A stretch of DNA of 11,619 nucleotides from Betaproteobacteria bacterium. GTDB lineage: Bacteria; Pseudomonadota; Gammaproteobacteria; Burkholderiales; Casimicrobiaceae. Made by a program: the position numbers and the translations under genes. This document shows positions 1 through 7,215 of the stretch, one piece after another (the stretch's first letter is position 1; each line of letters starts with the position of its first letter). The stretch covers positions 1 to 11,619 of the forward strand of contig VBCZ01000161.1 of assembly GCA_005889025.1 (NCBI GenBank), read 5' to 3'. The notes beneath the pieces are model-generated. The model ran no database searches, was not told the DNA's origin, and was given only the letters and a program-made list of their open reading frames with translations.

Positions 1-728
1 TCGTAGATGGCGGCTGCGAATTCTCCCGCGATGGCAGCGGTCCCGGGCTCCGCCGCCGCGGGCCGCGCGGCCTCGGCGTTGCTCGCAACCGGCACTCGTG
101 CAACCGAAGGCAAATGGCGGGCAAGCCACTGCACGCATTGCGAGAGCGACTGCGCGTGCGAATACACGCGCCGAACGTCGGCGAGCGCAGTGCCCTTGCT
201 CATAAGATTCTGCTGCACGCGCAGGCGGACCTCGCCCACGATCGTCAACGGCGTCTGGCACATGAGATCCAGCGTGCGGCCTACCGCTCCTTCCGTGGAG
301 TTTTCCACCGGAACGACGGCGTAGTCGGTCTGACCCGATTCGGCGGCACGAAACACTTCGTCGATCGACGCATAGGGCTCGGCATCGACCAGCTCGCCGA
401 AATGTGCCAATACGGCAGAATGGCTGAACGTCCCCGACGGGCCGAGGTAGGCGATGCGCAGCTTCTGCTCCAGAGCGAGACACGCCGACATGACTTGCCG
501 GAAGATCGCGGCGACGGCATCGTTGGAAAGCGGGCCGTTATTCTGGGCCTGAATCGCGCGCAGGATCTGAGCCTCCCGCTCAGGCCTGTACGCCGCGGCT
601 CCCGCCTTGAGTGTGCCGATATGCCTGGCATGCGTCGCGCGCTCGCTGAGAAGTCGAAGGAGTTCGCGATCGAGGGCATCGATGGCCGCGCGGTGCCGGT
701 TGAGATTCTGCTCGCTGGTGTCGGCCAT
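1..728 (-). CDS. pheA: Bifunctional chorismate mutase/prephenate dehydratase (P-protein), 3' end cut by window edge
   Basis: This cytoplasmic enzyme turns chorismate into prephenate and then phenylpyruvate, the committed branch to phenylalanine. The 242 codons present read MADTSEQNLNRHRAAIDALD onward. Residues about 8-90 form an AroQ-type chorismate mutase domain, with R13, R30, K41, E52 and Q88 where the E. coli P-protein has its active-site residues. The prephenate dehydratase domain starts near residue 91 with IAYLGPSGTFSHSA, followed by VVPVENSTEGAVGRTLDL. The rest of that domain (TRF motif) and the regulatory ACT domain lie beyond position 1, so roughly a third of the usual 360 residues is missing only because of the window. 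The ATG at 728-726 lies 6 bases after the gyrA stop codon, so the two are probably co-transcribed. No strong Shine-Dalgarno is visible. In related genomes serC often sits between gyrA and pheA; here it does not. Confidence 0.95.
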   Translation of the reverse strand, partial: MADTSEQNLNRHRAAIDALDRELLRLLSERATHARHIGTLKAGAAAYRPEREAQILRAIQAQNNGPLSNDAVAAIFRQVMSACLALEQKLRIAYLGPSGTFSHSAVLAHFGELVDAEPYASIDEVFRAAESGQTDYAVVPVENSTEGAVGRTLDLMCQTPLTIVGEVRLRVQQNLMSKGTALADVRRVYSHAQSLSQCVQWLARHLPSVARVPVASNAEAARPAAAEPGTAAIAGEFAAAIY

Positions 729-734
729 GCTTGC

Positions 735-3272
735 TTAACTCGGCGTCACGCCGTTCTCCTCTTCGCCGTCCTCGGTTTCGACGACGCGCTCGAGCCCGGC
801 GAGCTTTTCGCCGGGGCCGAGGTTGATCAGCGTGACGCCCTGGGTCGAGCGGCCCATCTCCCTGATCGACGAGACCTTGGTGCGGATAAGCACGCCACCT
901 GTCGAGATCAGCATGACTTCGTCCGTGGGCAACACCAGCGAGGCGGCGACGACCTTGCCGTTTCGCGCGGTCTGCAGAATCGCGATCATGCCCTTGGTGC
1001 CTCGACCGTGGCGGGTGTATTCGACGATGGGTGTGCGCTTGCCGTAGCCATTCTCGGTCGCCGTGAGCACCGACTGCTTCTCGTCCACCGCGACCAGCAT
1101 CGAAATGACGCTGTGCCCGCGGTCGAGCATCATGCCGCGCACACCCCGTGCGGTGCGTCCCATCGAGCGCACGTCGGACTCCTCGAAGCGCACGGCCTTG
1201 CCGCCCGAGCTGAACAGCATCACGTCGTGCTTCCCGTCGGTCAGCGCCGCGCCGACGAGGAAGTCGCCGTCATCGAGATCGACGGCGATGATGCCCGACG
1301 GCCGCGGTCGCGAAAAATCGGAAAGCGGGGTCTTCTTCACCGTGCCTTTGGCGGTCGCCATGAACACGAAGCGATCCTGCGAAAACTCCTTCACCGGAAG
1401 GATTGCGGTGATCTTTTCGTGCTCGAGCAGCGGGACCAGATTGACGATGGGCTTGCCGCGCGACGACCGCCCTCCCTGCGGCACGTTGTACACCTTGAGC
1501 CAGTACACGCGCCCCCGATTGGAAAAGCAGAGGATGAAGTCGTGCGTATTGGCGATGAACAGGTGGTCGATGAAATCGTCTTCCTTGGTTCCCGTCGCCT
1601 GCTTGCCGCGCCCTCCCCGCCGCTGTGCGCGATACTCGGCGACCGGCTGCGCTTTCATGTAGCCGCCATGAGAAAGCGTGACCACCATGTCTTCGGGGGC
1701 GATCAAGTCCTCGAGCGAAAGATCGACTCCCTGGGCGACAATTTCCGACCGGCGCTTGTCCCCGAACTGACTGCGTATCGCCTTGAGCTCGTCACCGACG
1801 ATCGTCGTTACGCGACCCGGGTCCGCGAGAACTTCAAGCAGATTGACGATCTGCGCCATGACGTCGCGATACTCGCCGGTGATCTTGTCCTGCTCCAGCC
1901 CGGTGAGCCGCTGCAGTCTCAACTCCAGAATGGCCTGGGCCTGCGCATCGGAGAGTCTGTATCCCTGCGGCTTGGCGCTTTCCTGCCATCCGAATTCCGG
2001 CGCGAGGCCTTCAGGACGCGCGGCATCGGCCGCGGAGCGTGCGAGCATCTCTTCCACTACGCCTGAGCGCCATACCTTTTTCATCAGCGCAGCCTTGGCA
2101 TCCGGCGGCGTCGCAGCTGCCTTGATGAGCGCGATGATCTCGTCGACATTCGACAGCGCCACCGCGAGACCTTCCAGGATGTGGCCGCGCTCGCGCGCCC
2201 GGCGCAGCTCGTAGCGCGTGCGCCGCACCACGATCTCGCGCCGGTGCTGTATGAAGAATTCCAGGAATTGCCGGAGATTGAGTACACGCGGCTGGCCATC
2301 GACGAGCGCCACCATGTTCATACCGAAGCTGTCCTGCAGCTGCGTCAGCTTGAACAGATTGTTGAGAATGATCTCGGCGACTTCTCCGCGTTTGAGCTCG
2401 ATGACTACGCGCATGAGCTTCTTTTCGCGCACCAGCTCGCCGATGCGCGTGAGCAGCGTCGCCTTGTTGACCTGGTACGGTATCTCGTCGACGATGATCG
2501 CCTGGCGTCCGCCCTTGTCGATCTCCTCGAGGTGCGTGCGCGCGCGGATGAGCACGCGGCCGCGTCCGGTCCGATATCCTTCGCGCACGCCTTCGGTGCC
2601 GTAGATGATTCCGGCAGTCGGAAAGTCGGGTGCAGGCACATGCTCGATGAGCTCGTCGACGGTCGTGTCCGGTTTGTCGAGCAGCGCCAGGCATGCGGCG
2701 ACGATTTCGGAGAGGTTGTGCGGCGGGATGTTCGTTGCCATTCCTACCGCGATGCCCGAAGAGCCGTTTATGAGCAGGTTCGGGATGCGCGTCGGCAGAA
2801 CCGTGGGCTCGAGCTCCTTCCCGTCGTAATTCGGCACGAAATCGACGGTTTCCTTGTCGATGTCGGCAAGCATTTCGGCGGTAATCTTTTCGAGACGGCA
2901 TTCGGTGTAGCGGTATGCGGCAGGCGCATCGCCATCGACCGAGCCGAAATTGCCCTGCCCGTCGATGAGCGGATAGCGCAACGAAAAATCCTGGACCATG
3001 CGAACCAGCGCCTCGTACGTTGCGCTGTCGCCATGCGGGTGGTACTTGCCGAGCACGTCGCCGACCACCCGTGCGCACTTGACATAGGGCCGGTTCCAGA
3101 CGTTGTTCGCTTCGTGCATCGCAAACAACACGCGTCGATGCACCGGTTTCAAGCCGTCACGCACGTCCGGCAAGGCCCTTCCCACGATCACGCTCATCGC
3201 GTAATCGAGGTATGAATGGCGCATTTCGGCTTCTAGGCTTACCGGAAGCGTTTCTTTAGCGAACTGCTCCAT
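735..3272 (-). CDS. gyrA: DNA gyrase subunit A
   Basis: GyrA is the breakage-reunion subunit of the A2B2 gyrase that introduces negative supercoils using ATP. The 845 residues are full length for the family, slightly shorter than E. coli (875). The N-terminus (YLDYAMSVIVGRALPDVRDG at 21-40) is typical. Catalytic Tyr122 is in AAYRYTE. The quinolone-resistance region around 67-106 aligns without gaps to E. coli numbering, with Ser83 (susceptible type) and Glu at position 87, where E. coli has Asp. The GyrA box QRRGGRG, needed for DNA wrapping, is at 550-556 and starts the C-terminal beta-pinwheel. The protein ends in an acidic tail (ETEDGEEE), as in other gyrases. The start is the ATG at 3272-3270, matching the E. 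coli N-terminus; the Shine-Dalgarno is weak. It is the first gene of a probable gyrA-pheA unit, divergent from ompA. Confidence 0.98.
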   Translation of the reverse strand: MEQFAKETLPVSLEAEMRHSYLDYAMSVIVGRALPDVRDGLKPVHRRVLFAMHEANNVWNRPYVKCARVVGDVLGKYHPHGDSATYEALVRMVQDFSLRYPLIDGQGNFGSVDGDAPAAYRYTECRLEKITAEMLADIDKETVDFVPNYDGKELEPTVLPTRIPNLLINGSSGIAVGMATNIPPHNLSEIVAACLALLDKPDTTVDELIEHVPAPDFPTAGIIYGTEGVREGYRTGRGRVLIRARTHLEEIDKGGRQAIIVDEIPYQVNKATLLTRIGELVREKKLMRVVIELKRGEVAEIILNNLFKLTQLQDSFGMNMVALVDGQPRVLNLRQFLEFFIQHRREIVVRRTRYELRRARERGHILEGLAVALSNVDEIIALIKAAATPPDAKAALMKKVWRSGVVEEMLARSAADAARPEGLAPEFGWQESAKPQGYRLSDAQAQAILELRLQRLTGLEQDKITGEYRDVMAQIVNLLEVLADPGRVTTIVGDELKAIRSQFGDKRRSEIVAQGVDLSLEDLIAPEDMVVTLSHGGYMKAQPVAEYRAQRRGGRGKQATGTKEDDFIDHLFIANTHDFILCFSNRGRVYWLKVYNVPQGGRSSRGKPIVNLVPLLEHEKITAILPVKEFSQDRFVFMATAKGTVKKTPLSDFSRPRPSGIIAVDLDDGDFLVGAALTDGKHDVMLFSSGGKAVRFEESDVRSMGRTARGVRGMMLDRGHSVISMLVAVDEKQSVLTATENGYGKRTPIVEYTRHGRGTKGMIAILQTARNGKVVAASLVLPTDEVMLISTGGVLIRTKVSSIREMGRSTQGVTLINLGPGEKLAGLERVVETEDGEEENGVTPS

Positions 3273-3403
3273 CGCGAGGTGGGCTCTTTTGCGTTAGAAA
3301 TAGGTCAAAGCAGCAAGGCTGCGAAACTCTGGGCGCGGGACCAGAGATTGACTCGCGGACGGCATTCTCGGGCGAGCCGGCACCAAGCTGCGAAAAACGA
3401 TGA

Positions 3404-3412
3404 ATTTTATCA
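3404..3412 (-). promoter_or_regulatory. Candidate extended -10 promoter for gyrA
   Basis: Read on the minus strand, the sequence is TGATAAAAT: a TGn extension followed by TAAAAT, a 5/6 match to TATAAT, in an AT-rich patch of a GC-rich region. No good -35 hexamer lies 16-18 bases upstream, which fits an extended -10 promoter. It would start transcription near 3397 and give a leader of about 125 bases before the gyrA ATG at 3272. This is pattern-based inference. Confidence 0.4.
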
Positions 3413-3471
3413 TGACCGTTGTATCGACGCGACACCGCTCCAACTTCCTGTTGCAGAAATCGAAATACGCC

Positions 3472-3501
3472 TTGGCATGGCAAAAATCCCCATGCTATAG
3501 T
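3472..3501 (+). promoter_or_regulatory. Sigma70 promoter of ompA
   Basis: TTGGCA (3472-3477, 5/6 match to TTGACA) and TATAGT (3496-3501, 5/6 match to TATAAT) are 18 bases apart, and TGC directly before the -10 adds an extended -10 element. This is the best promoter in the window. It points to a transcription start near 3508 and a leader of roughly 97 bases, long enough for post-transcriptional control as seen for other ompA mRNAs. The remainder of the 3273-3604 intergenic region holds only this, the gyrA promoter candidate and the ompA ribosome binding site; no other gene is evident. Confidence 0.7.
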
Positions 3502-3590
3502 CGGACGGAAGTCGGCGTTGTCAGCGACCACGAGTAAACGTTGCCCTTACGCGTCATAATGCACGGGTAAAACCTCAACAACTCAAGCCA

Positions 3591-3598
3591 AAGGGGTG
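3591..3598 (+). promoter_or_regulatory. Ribosome binding site that sets the ompA start
   Basis: AAGGGGTG is a close match to the AAGGAGGTG Shine-Dalgarno core. It ends 6 bases before the ATG at 3605. It overlaps the first possible in-frame start (GTG at 3596) and lies too near the second (GTG at 3602), so it favours ATG 3605 as the true start. Confidence 0.75.
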
Positions 3599-3604
3599 AA
3601 AGTG

Positions 3605-4327
3605 ATGAATCTTCGTCTGACTACAACCATCGTGACCGGCGCCACTGCGGCCATGCTGGCCTCTGCGGCGTTTGGCCAGGCTAATCCGCAGAACAGCGGC
3701 TATGTTCTGTTCGGTTATGGCTCGCCGACAAACAATATCTGGCGTAGCGGAAGCTATGGTGGCAAGCCCGGCGTCAACGACACGCTGTGCTGGCGTACGG
3801 GATATTGGACGCCGGCGATGGCCATCGTTGAATGCGAGCCCGACCTCGTGGCCAAGCCCGCGCCGCCCGCACCGGCTCCCGTGGTCACGCCGCCGCCTCC
3901 GCCACCTGCACCCGCCCCGCCTCCGCCGCCTGCAGCACCTCAGAAGATCACCTTGGCGACCAAGGCATTGTTCGATTTCGACAAGGCGGTGTTGAAGCCC
4001 GAAGGCAAGCGCTCGATCGACGTTGAGGTCGTCGACAAGCTTCCCACCGTGAGCAAGATCGAGCTCGTGCTCGTCACCGGCCATACCGACCGCATCGGCA
4101 CACAGGCGTACAACCAGAGGCTGTCGGAGCGCCGCGCCAATGCTGTGCGCGACTACCTCGTCAGCCGCGGCGTAGCGCGCGACAAGATCGAGACCCTCGG
4201 CATGGGCAAGACGCAGCCGGTTCCAGGCGTGGTCTGCAATCAGAAGAACATGAAGGAGCTGATTGCCTGCCTCGCACCGAATCGCCGGGTCGAAGTCGAA
4301 GTCAAAGGCGAAGCCGTCAGGCGCTAA
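3605..4327 (+). CDS. ompA: OmpA-family outer-membrane/peptidoglycan-binding protein
   Basis: This 240-residue envelope protein likely tethers the outer membrane to peptidoglycan. A signal peptide covers about residues 1-26 (hydrophobic core, cleavage near AFGQA). A short region, about 27-84, contains CWRTGYWTPA and the cysteine pair C62/C77. A Pro/Ala-rich linker follows (about 85-112), then an OmpA C-terminal domain from about 115 to 235. Within that domain FDFDKAVL, TGHTDRIGT and the pair D162 and R177 (15 apart, as in residues that hold the diaminopimelate of peptidoglycan in OmpA) are visible, plus C211/C222. There is no room for the eight-stranded barrel of E. coli OmpA; this short form is familiar from betaproteobacteria. 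Start choice rests on the Shine-Dalgarno at 3591-3598. It has its own promoter and terminator, so it is probably monocistronic and highly expressed. Confidence 0.93.
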   Translation: MNLRLTTTIVTGATAAMLASAAFGQANPQNSGYVLFGYGSPTNNIWRSGSYGGKPGVNDTLCWRTGYWTPAMAIVECEPDLVAKPAPPAPAPVVTPPPPPPAPAPPPPPAAPQKITLATKALFDFDKAVLKPEGKRSIDVEVVDKLPTVSKIELVLVTGHTDRIGTQAYNQRLSERRANAVRDYLVSRGVARDKIETLGMGKTQPVPGVVCNQKNMKELIACLAPNRRVEVEVKGEAVRR

Positions 4328-4345
4328 ACTCGACGCCGTTCGATG

Positions 4346-4376
4346 AAAAGGCCCCGCCGAGCGCGGGGCCTTTTTT
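4346..4376 (+). terminator. Rho-independent terminator of ompA
   Basis: The arms AAAAGGCCCCGC (4346-4357) and GCGGGGCCTTTT (4363-4374) pair perfectly around a 5-base loop (CGAGC), and the T run continues to 4376. It starts 18 bases after the ompA stop. The A run on the left means it may also stop transcription on the minus strand, though no minus-strand gene ends here. It leaves only 24 bases before the mtaD start. Confidence 0.93.
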
Positions 4377-4400
4377 ATTCCCGTTCAATTTGCATCCACC

Positions 4401-5714
4401 ATGACAGAAGTCGATCTGCGCCTCGACGCGCGTTGGCTGATACCCATCGTTCCGCCTGGAACGCTGCCGAATCATTCGCTCCTGGTGAAGGGCGGACGAA
4501 TCATCGCGATCGCCCCGACAGCGCTCGCCGCTCGCGATTTCACCGCGACGGAGCATGTGCGCCTGTCCTCGCACGCGATCCTTCCCGGACTGGTCAACGC
4601 GCATACGCACGCGGCCATGTCGCTGCTCCGCGGTATAGCGGACGATGTGCCTCTCAAGACGTGGCTCGCGGACCACATCTGGCCTTGTGAACAGCGGTTT
4701 GTTTCCCCGGAATTCGTCTACGACGGGACCTTGCTCGCCGCGGGTGAAATGCTGCTGGGCGGCATCACCTGCTGCAACGATATGTATTTCTTTCCCGATG
4801 CCGCCGCCGGCGCGTATCGAGCCAGCGGCATGCGCGCGATGATCGGCTTGCCTGTGCTCGACTTCGCGACGCCTTACGCCGCGGACGTGGACGGATATCT
4901 GCACGCGGGCCTTGCCGCACGGGATACCTGGAAGAACGAGCCGCTGCTGTCGTTTTCGCTCGCTCCGCACGCTCCGTATACCGTCGGTGATGCGGGCTGG
5001 ACGAAGATCATCGTCTACGCCCGCCAGCTCGACCTGCCCGTGCAGACGCATCTTCTGGAGACGGAGGACGAGCGAGCGCAAAGCCTCGCGTTGCACCACG
5101 TCGCTCCACTGCAGCGCCTCCATCATCTTGGAGCGACGGGCCCGGCGTTCATCGCCATTCACGCTGTACATGTGGACGGCGATGACATCGAGATCCTCGC
5201 GTCCCAGTCTTCGCACGTCATTCACTGTCCCACTTCGAACATGAAGCTCGCGAGCGGCATCGCGCCGGTCGCAGCGCTGATCAAGCGCGGCATCAACGTG
5301 GCGTTGGGCAGCGACGGCGCAGCAAGCAACAACCGCCTTGACGTTTTTGCCGAGTCGCGACTTGCCGCGCTCTTGGCCAAGATCGTCACCGGCGACGCAA
5401 GCGCGGTTCCCGCCGCGACTGCGCTGAAAATGGCCACGCTGAACGGCGCCTGCGCGCTTGGGCTGGACCGCGAAATCGGATCGCTCGAACCCGGGAAACA
5501 GGCCGATGTGATTTCGGTCGACCTCGGATCGTTCGCGCACGCGCCATGCTATGACCCGATCTCGCACCTCGTTCACGTGACCGGGCGCGATCAGGTCACC
5601 GACGTCTGGGTCGCGGGAGCTCGGATCGTCGCAGGTGGAATGCTCGCGCGCCTCGATGCGCGCGATCTTGCGCAGCGTGCGCGGCTATGGCAAGACCGCA
5701 TCGAAAAACGCTGA
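4401..5714 (+). CDS. mtaD: TRZ/ATZ-family amidohydrolase, probable 5'-methylthioadenosine/S-adenosylhomocysteine deaminase
   Basis: Members of this cytoplasmic family hydrolytically deaminate MTA (and often SAH or adenosine) to the inosine form, feeding methionine and purine salvage. The 437 residues match the usual family length. Metal-site residues are visible: H68 and H70 in NAHTH, H217 with E220 in THLLETEDE, H254 in AIHAVHV and D305 in GSDGAASNN. The amidohydrolase C-terminal strand has EPGKQADVISVD near 363-374. MtaD is favoured over guanine deaminase or atrazine-type enzymes because of overall similarity and because, from memory, Pseudomonas has mtaD next to ubiG near gyrA. Substrate specificity cannot be settled from sequence alone. 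The ATG at 4401 has no clear Shine-Dalgarno. With only 24 bases after the ompA terminator, expression may depend on read-through or a poorly visible promoter (TTCAAT at 4384 is a weak -10). Confidence 0.88.
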   Translation: MTEVDLRLDARWLIPIVPPGTLPNHSLLVKGGRIIAIAPTALAARDFTATEHVRLSSHAILPGLVNAHTHAAMSLLRGIADDVPLKTWLADHIWPCEQRFVSPEFVYDGTLLAAGEMLLGGITCCNDMYFFPDAAAGAYRASGMRAMIGLPVLDFATPYAADVDGYLHAGLAARDTWKNEPLLSFSLAPHAPYTVGDAGWTKIIVYARQLDLPVQTHLLETEDERAQSLALHHVAPLQRLHHLGATGPAFIAIHAVHVDGDDIEILASQSSHVIHCPTSNMKLASGIAPVAALIKRGINVALGSDGAASNNRLDVFAESRLAALLAKIVTGDASAVPAATALKMATLNGACALGLDREIGSLEPGKQADVISVDLGSFAHAPCYDPISHLVHVTGRDQVTDVWVAGARIVAGGMLARLDARDLAQRARLWQDRIEKR

Positions 5715-5758
5715 CGGGACGACACGACGCCTCGGAACAAGTACGATAGCCTCACATG

Positions 5759-5822
5759 CTCTCATGATCTACACTGCGCTGGCGCACCCTGGACCCATCC
5801 TGTTTTTCGTTCTCTCATGATC
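5759..5822 (+). repeat. 11-bp direct repeat at the ubiG start
   Basis: CTCTCATGATC occurs at 5759-5769 and again at 5812-5822, where its ATG is the ubiG start codon. Both copies are followed downstream by CTGGCGCACC (5779-5788 and 5859-5868), but at different distances (9 and 36 intervening bases). This may be the remains of a small duplication with divergence, or chance. Confidence 0.5.
5764..5820 (+). CDS. Possible 18-residue upstream ORF overlapping the ubiG start
   Basis: An ATG at 5764 opens an 18-codon reading frame, MIYTALAHPGPILFFVLS, whose TGA stop (5818-5820) overlaps the ubiG ATG (5817-5819) as ATGA, the classic arrangement for translational coupling. Neither this ORF nor ubiG has a convincing Shine-Dalgarno. 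I recognise no family. The first residues (MI...ALAH) echo the ubiG N-terminus (MI...ALAH), because the two lie in a short repeat. It may be chance; confidence is low. Confidence 0.2.
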   Translation: MIYTALAHPGPILFFVLS

Positions 5823-6518
5823 AACGCCGATCCATCCGAACTTGAGAAGTTCAGCGCACTGGCGCACCGCTGGTGGGATCCGACCAGCGAGTTCAAGCCT
5901 CTGCACGATATCAACCCGCTGCGGCTCGAGTATATCGACCAGCGCTGCGGAGGCCTCGCGGGCAAGCGCGTGCTCGATATCGGCTGCGGCGGCGGCATTC
6001 TCACCGAAGCGATGGCGGTGCGCGGCGCCATCGTCACCGGGATCGATCTGTCGGAAAAGGCGCTCGCCGTCGCGCGCCTGCATCAGCTTGAATCGGGAGC
6101 GCAAGTCGAGTACCGCCTGATCGCTGCCGAAGGTCTTGCTGCTGAGATGAAGGACGCATTCGACATCGTTACCTGCATGGAGCTTCTCGAGCACGTGCCG
6201 GACCCCGGGTCGACCATCGCTTCGTGTGCGCGGCTCGCTCGGCGCGACGGGCGGGTCGTCTTCTCGACCATCAATCGCAACCCGAAGGCGTATCTGTTTG
6301 CCATTCTCGGCGCGGAGTACATGCTGAAGCTGCTTCCGCGCGGCACGCATGAATATGCGCGCTTCCTCAAACCCGCCGAAGTCGCTGCCTTGGCGCGAAA
6401 AGCCGGGCTCGAGCCCGATGCGCTGATCGGAATGACCTACAACGCTCTGAACAGGAGCTATCGGCTGGAACGCGACACGACGGTGAACTATATCGCCACG
6501 TTTCGTCGCGATGCCTAG
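5817..6518 (+). CDS. ubiG: Ubiquinone biosynthesis O-methyltransferase UbiG
   Basis: UbiG is the SAM-dependent enzyme that performs both O-methylations in ubiquinone synthesis (the 2-polyprenyl-6-hydroxyphenol step and the 3-demethylubiquinol step), at the inner face of the membrane. The 233 residues are normal length. The N-terminus EKFSALAHRWWDP is diagnostic. Motif I VLDIGCGGG is at 52-60, the acidic ribose-binding residue is D77 in GIDLS, and the ELLEHVPDP motif is at 122-130. The family insert with STINRNPKAYLFAILGAEY is present. The ATG at 5817 gives the conserved start; its upstream bases show no Shine-Dalgarno. The gene lies 102 bases after mtaD with no visible terminator between, and its last 8 bases overlap the downstream phosphatase, so the three likely form an operon. 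Confidence 0.96.
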   Translation: MINADPSELEKFSALAHRWWDPTSEFKPLHDINPLRLEYIDQRCGGLAGKRVLDIGCGGGILTEAMAVRGAIVTGIDLSEKALAVARLHQLESGAQVEYRLIAAEGLAAEMKDAFDIVTCMELLEHVPDPGSTIASCARLARRDGRVVFSTINRNPKAYLFAILGAEYMLKLLPRGTHEYARFLKPAEVAALARKAGLEPDALIGMTYNALNRSYRLERDTTVNYIATFRRDA

Positions 6519-7194
6519 CGCCCCGCTCGCGGTGCGAGCGGTGCTGTTCGATCTCGATGGAACGCTGGCCGATACCGCGGCCGATCTCGCAGCCGCACTA
6601 AACCGTGTCCGCGCCGATCATGCGCTGCCCCCACTCCCTCTCGAAGTATTGCGTCCGCATGCGTCGCACGGGGCACGAGGGCTGCTGGGAGCAGGGTTCG
6701 GTATCGGCCGGGAGAGCCCGGAGTTCGAGCCGCTGCGGGATGCATTTCTGGCGTATTACGCGGCCGCTTTGTGCGAGCACACGCAGCTGTTCTCGGGTGC
6801 CGAAAGCGTGCTTGCCGACATCGAACGCCGCGGATTGCGCTGGGGCATCGTGACCAACAAGGCGGCCCGCTTTACCTTGCCTCTGCTCGAGCGCCTGATG
6901 CTGTCAACGCGTGCGGGCGCGGTGATCTGCGGCGACAGCACGCCACAGGCGAAACCGCATCCCGCGCCGCTGCTCGCTGCATCCGAAGCGCTCGGCGTCG
7001 ATGCCGCGCAGTGCGTGTACGTGGGCGACGCCGAGCGCGACATCGTCGCCGGACGCGCCGCGGGAATGAAGACCTTGATTGCGAGCTACGGTTATCTCGG
7101 AGACGACGACACCCCCGCGCAATGGGCGGCGGATGGATTTATCGGCAGTCTGCCGGCGCTGCTGGAGTGGCTGCCGGGCAAGGCTTCGATCTGA
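6511..7194 (+). CDS. HAD-family phosphatase, probable MurNAc-6-phosphate phosphatase (MupP) or phosphoglycolate phosphatase
   Basis: This 227-residue cytoplasmic haloacid dehalogenase-type phosphatase has all four motifs: FDLDGT with nucleophile D14 and acid D16, T115 in GIVTNK, K148 in KPH and the D173/D177 metal pair in VGDAERDI. A helical cap of about residues 25-95 puts it in the Gph-like group. Such proteins are usually annotated Gph (removing 2-phosphoglycolate), but the position right after ubiG and features such as SHGAR, ESPEFEPLR, WGIVTNKAARF and YGYLGDDDTP resemble Pseudomonas MupP as I remember it. MupP dephosphorylates MurNAc-6-phosphate in peptidoglycan recycling. I therefore leave the gene symbol open. 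The ATG at 6511 overlaps the end of ubiG by 8 bases, which suggests translational coupling. It converges on the gspC-like gene with only 21 bases between stops and no obvious terminator. Confidence 0.9.
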   Translation: MPSAPLAVRAVLFDLDGTLADTAADLAAALNRVRADHALPPLPLEVLRPHASHGARGLLGAGFGIGRESPEFEPLRDAFLAYYAAALCEHTQLFSGAESVLADIERRGLRWGIVTNKAARFTLPLLERLMLSTRAGAVICGDSTPQAKPHPAPLLAASEALGVDAAQCVYVGDAERDIVAGRAAGMKTLIASYGYLGDDDTPAQWAADGFIGSLPALLEWLPGKASI

Positions 7195-7215
7195 CTTGCG
7201 CTTTCGACATGGGCG

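Noticed and set aside
737..760. Small inverted repeat (CGGC/GCCG) at the gyrA-pheA junction as a terminator
   Set aside because: Stem of only 4 bp, inside the gyrA coding end, with no T run.
114..2066. Long plus-strand frame (650 codons) opposite gyrA and pheA
   Set aside because: It lies antisense to clearly conserved gyrA and pheA; long antisense frames are common in GC-rich coding DNA, and its Arg/His-rich product matches no family I know.
2181..3215. Plus-strand frame of 344 codons opposite gyrA
   Set aside because: It is in the complementary frame to gyrA codons and has atypical composition; treated as a shadow.
3289..3312. TTGACC on the minus strand as a -35 element for gyrA
   Set aside because: No -10-like hexamer lies 16-18 bases downstream, so the extended -10 at 3404-3412 is preferred.
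3256..3531. Minus-strand frame of 91 codons in the gyrA-ompA gap
   Set aside because: It contains both promoter candidates, overlaps the start of gyrA and has no recognisable domain or good ribosome binding site.
4317..5576. Minus-strand frame of 419 codons opposite mtaD
   Set aside because: Antisense to a complete amidohydrolase with all metal residues; it also runs through the ompA terminator.
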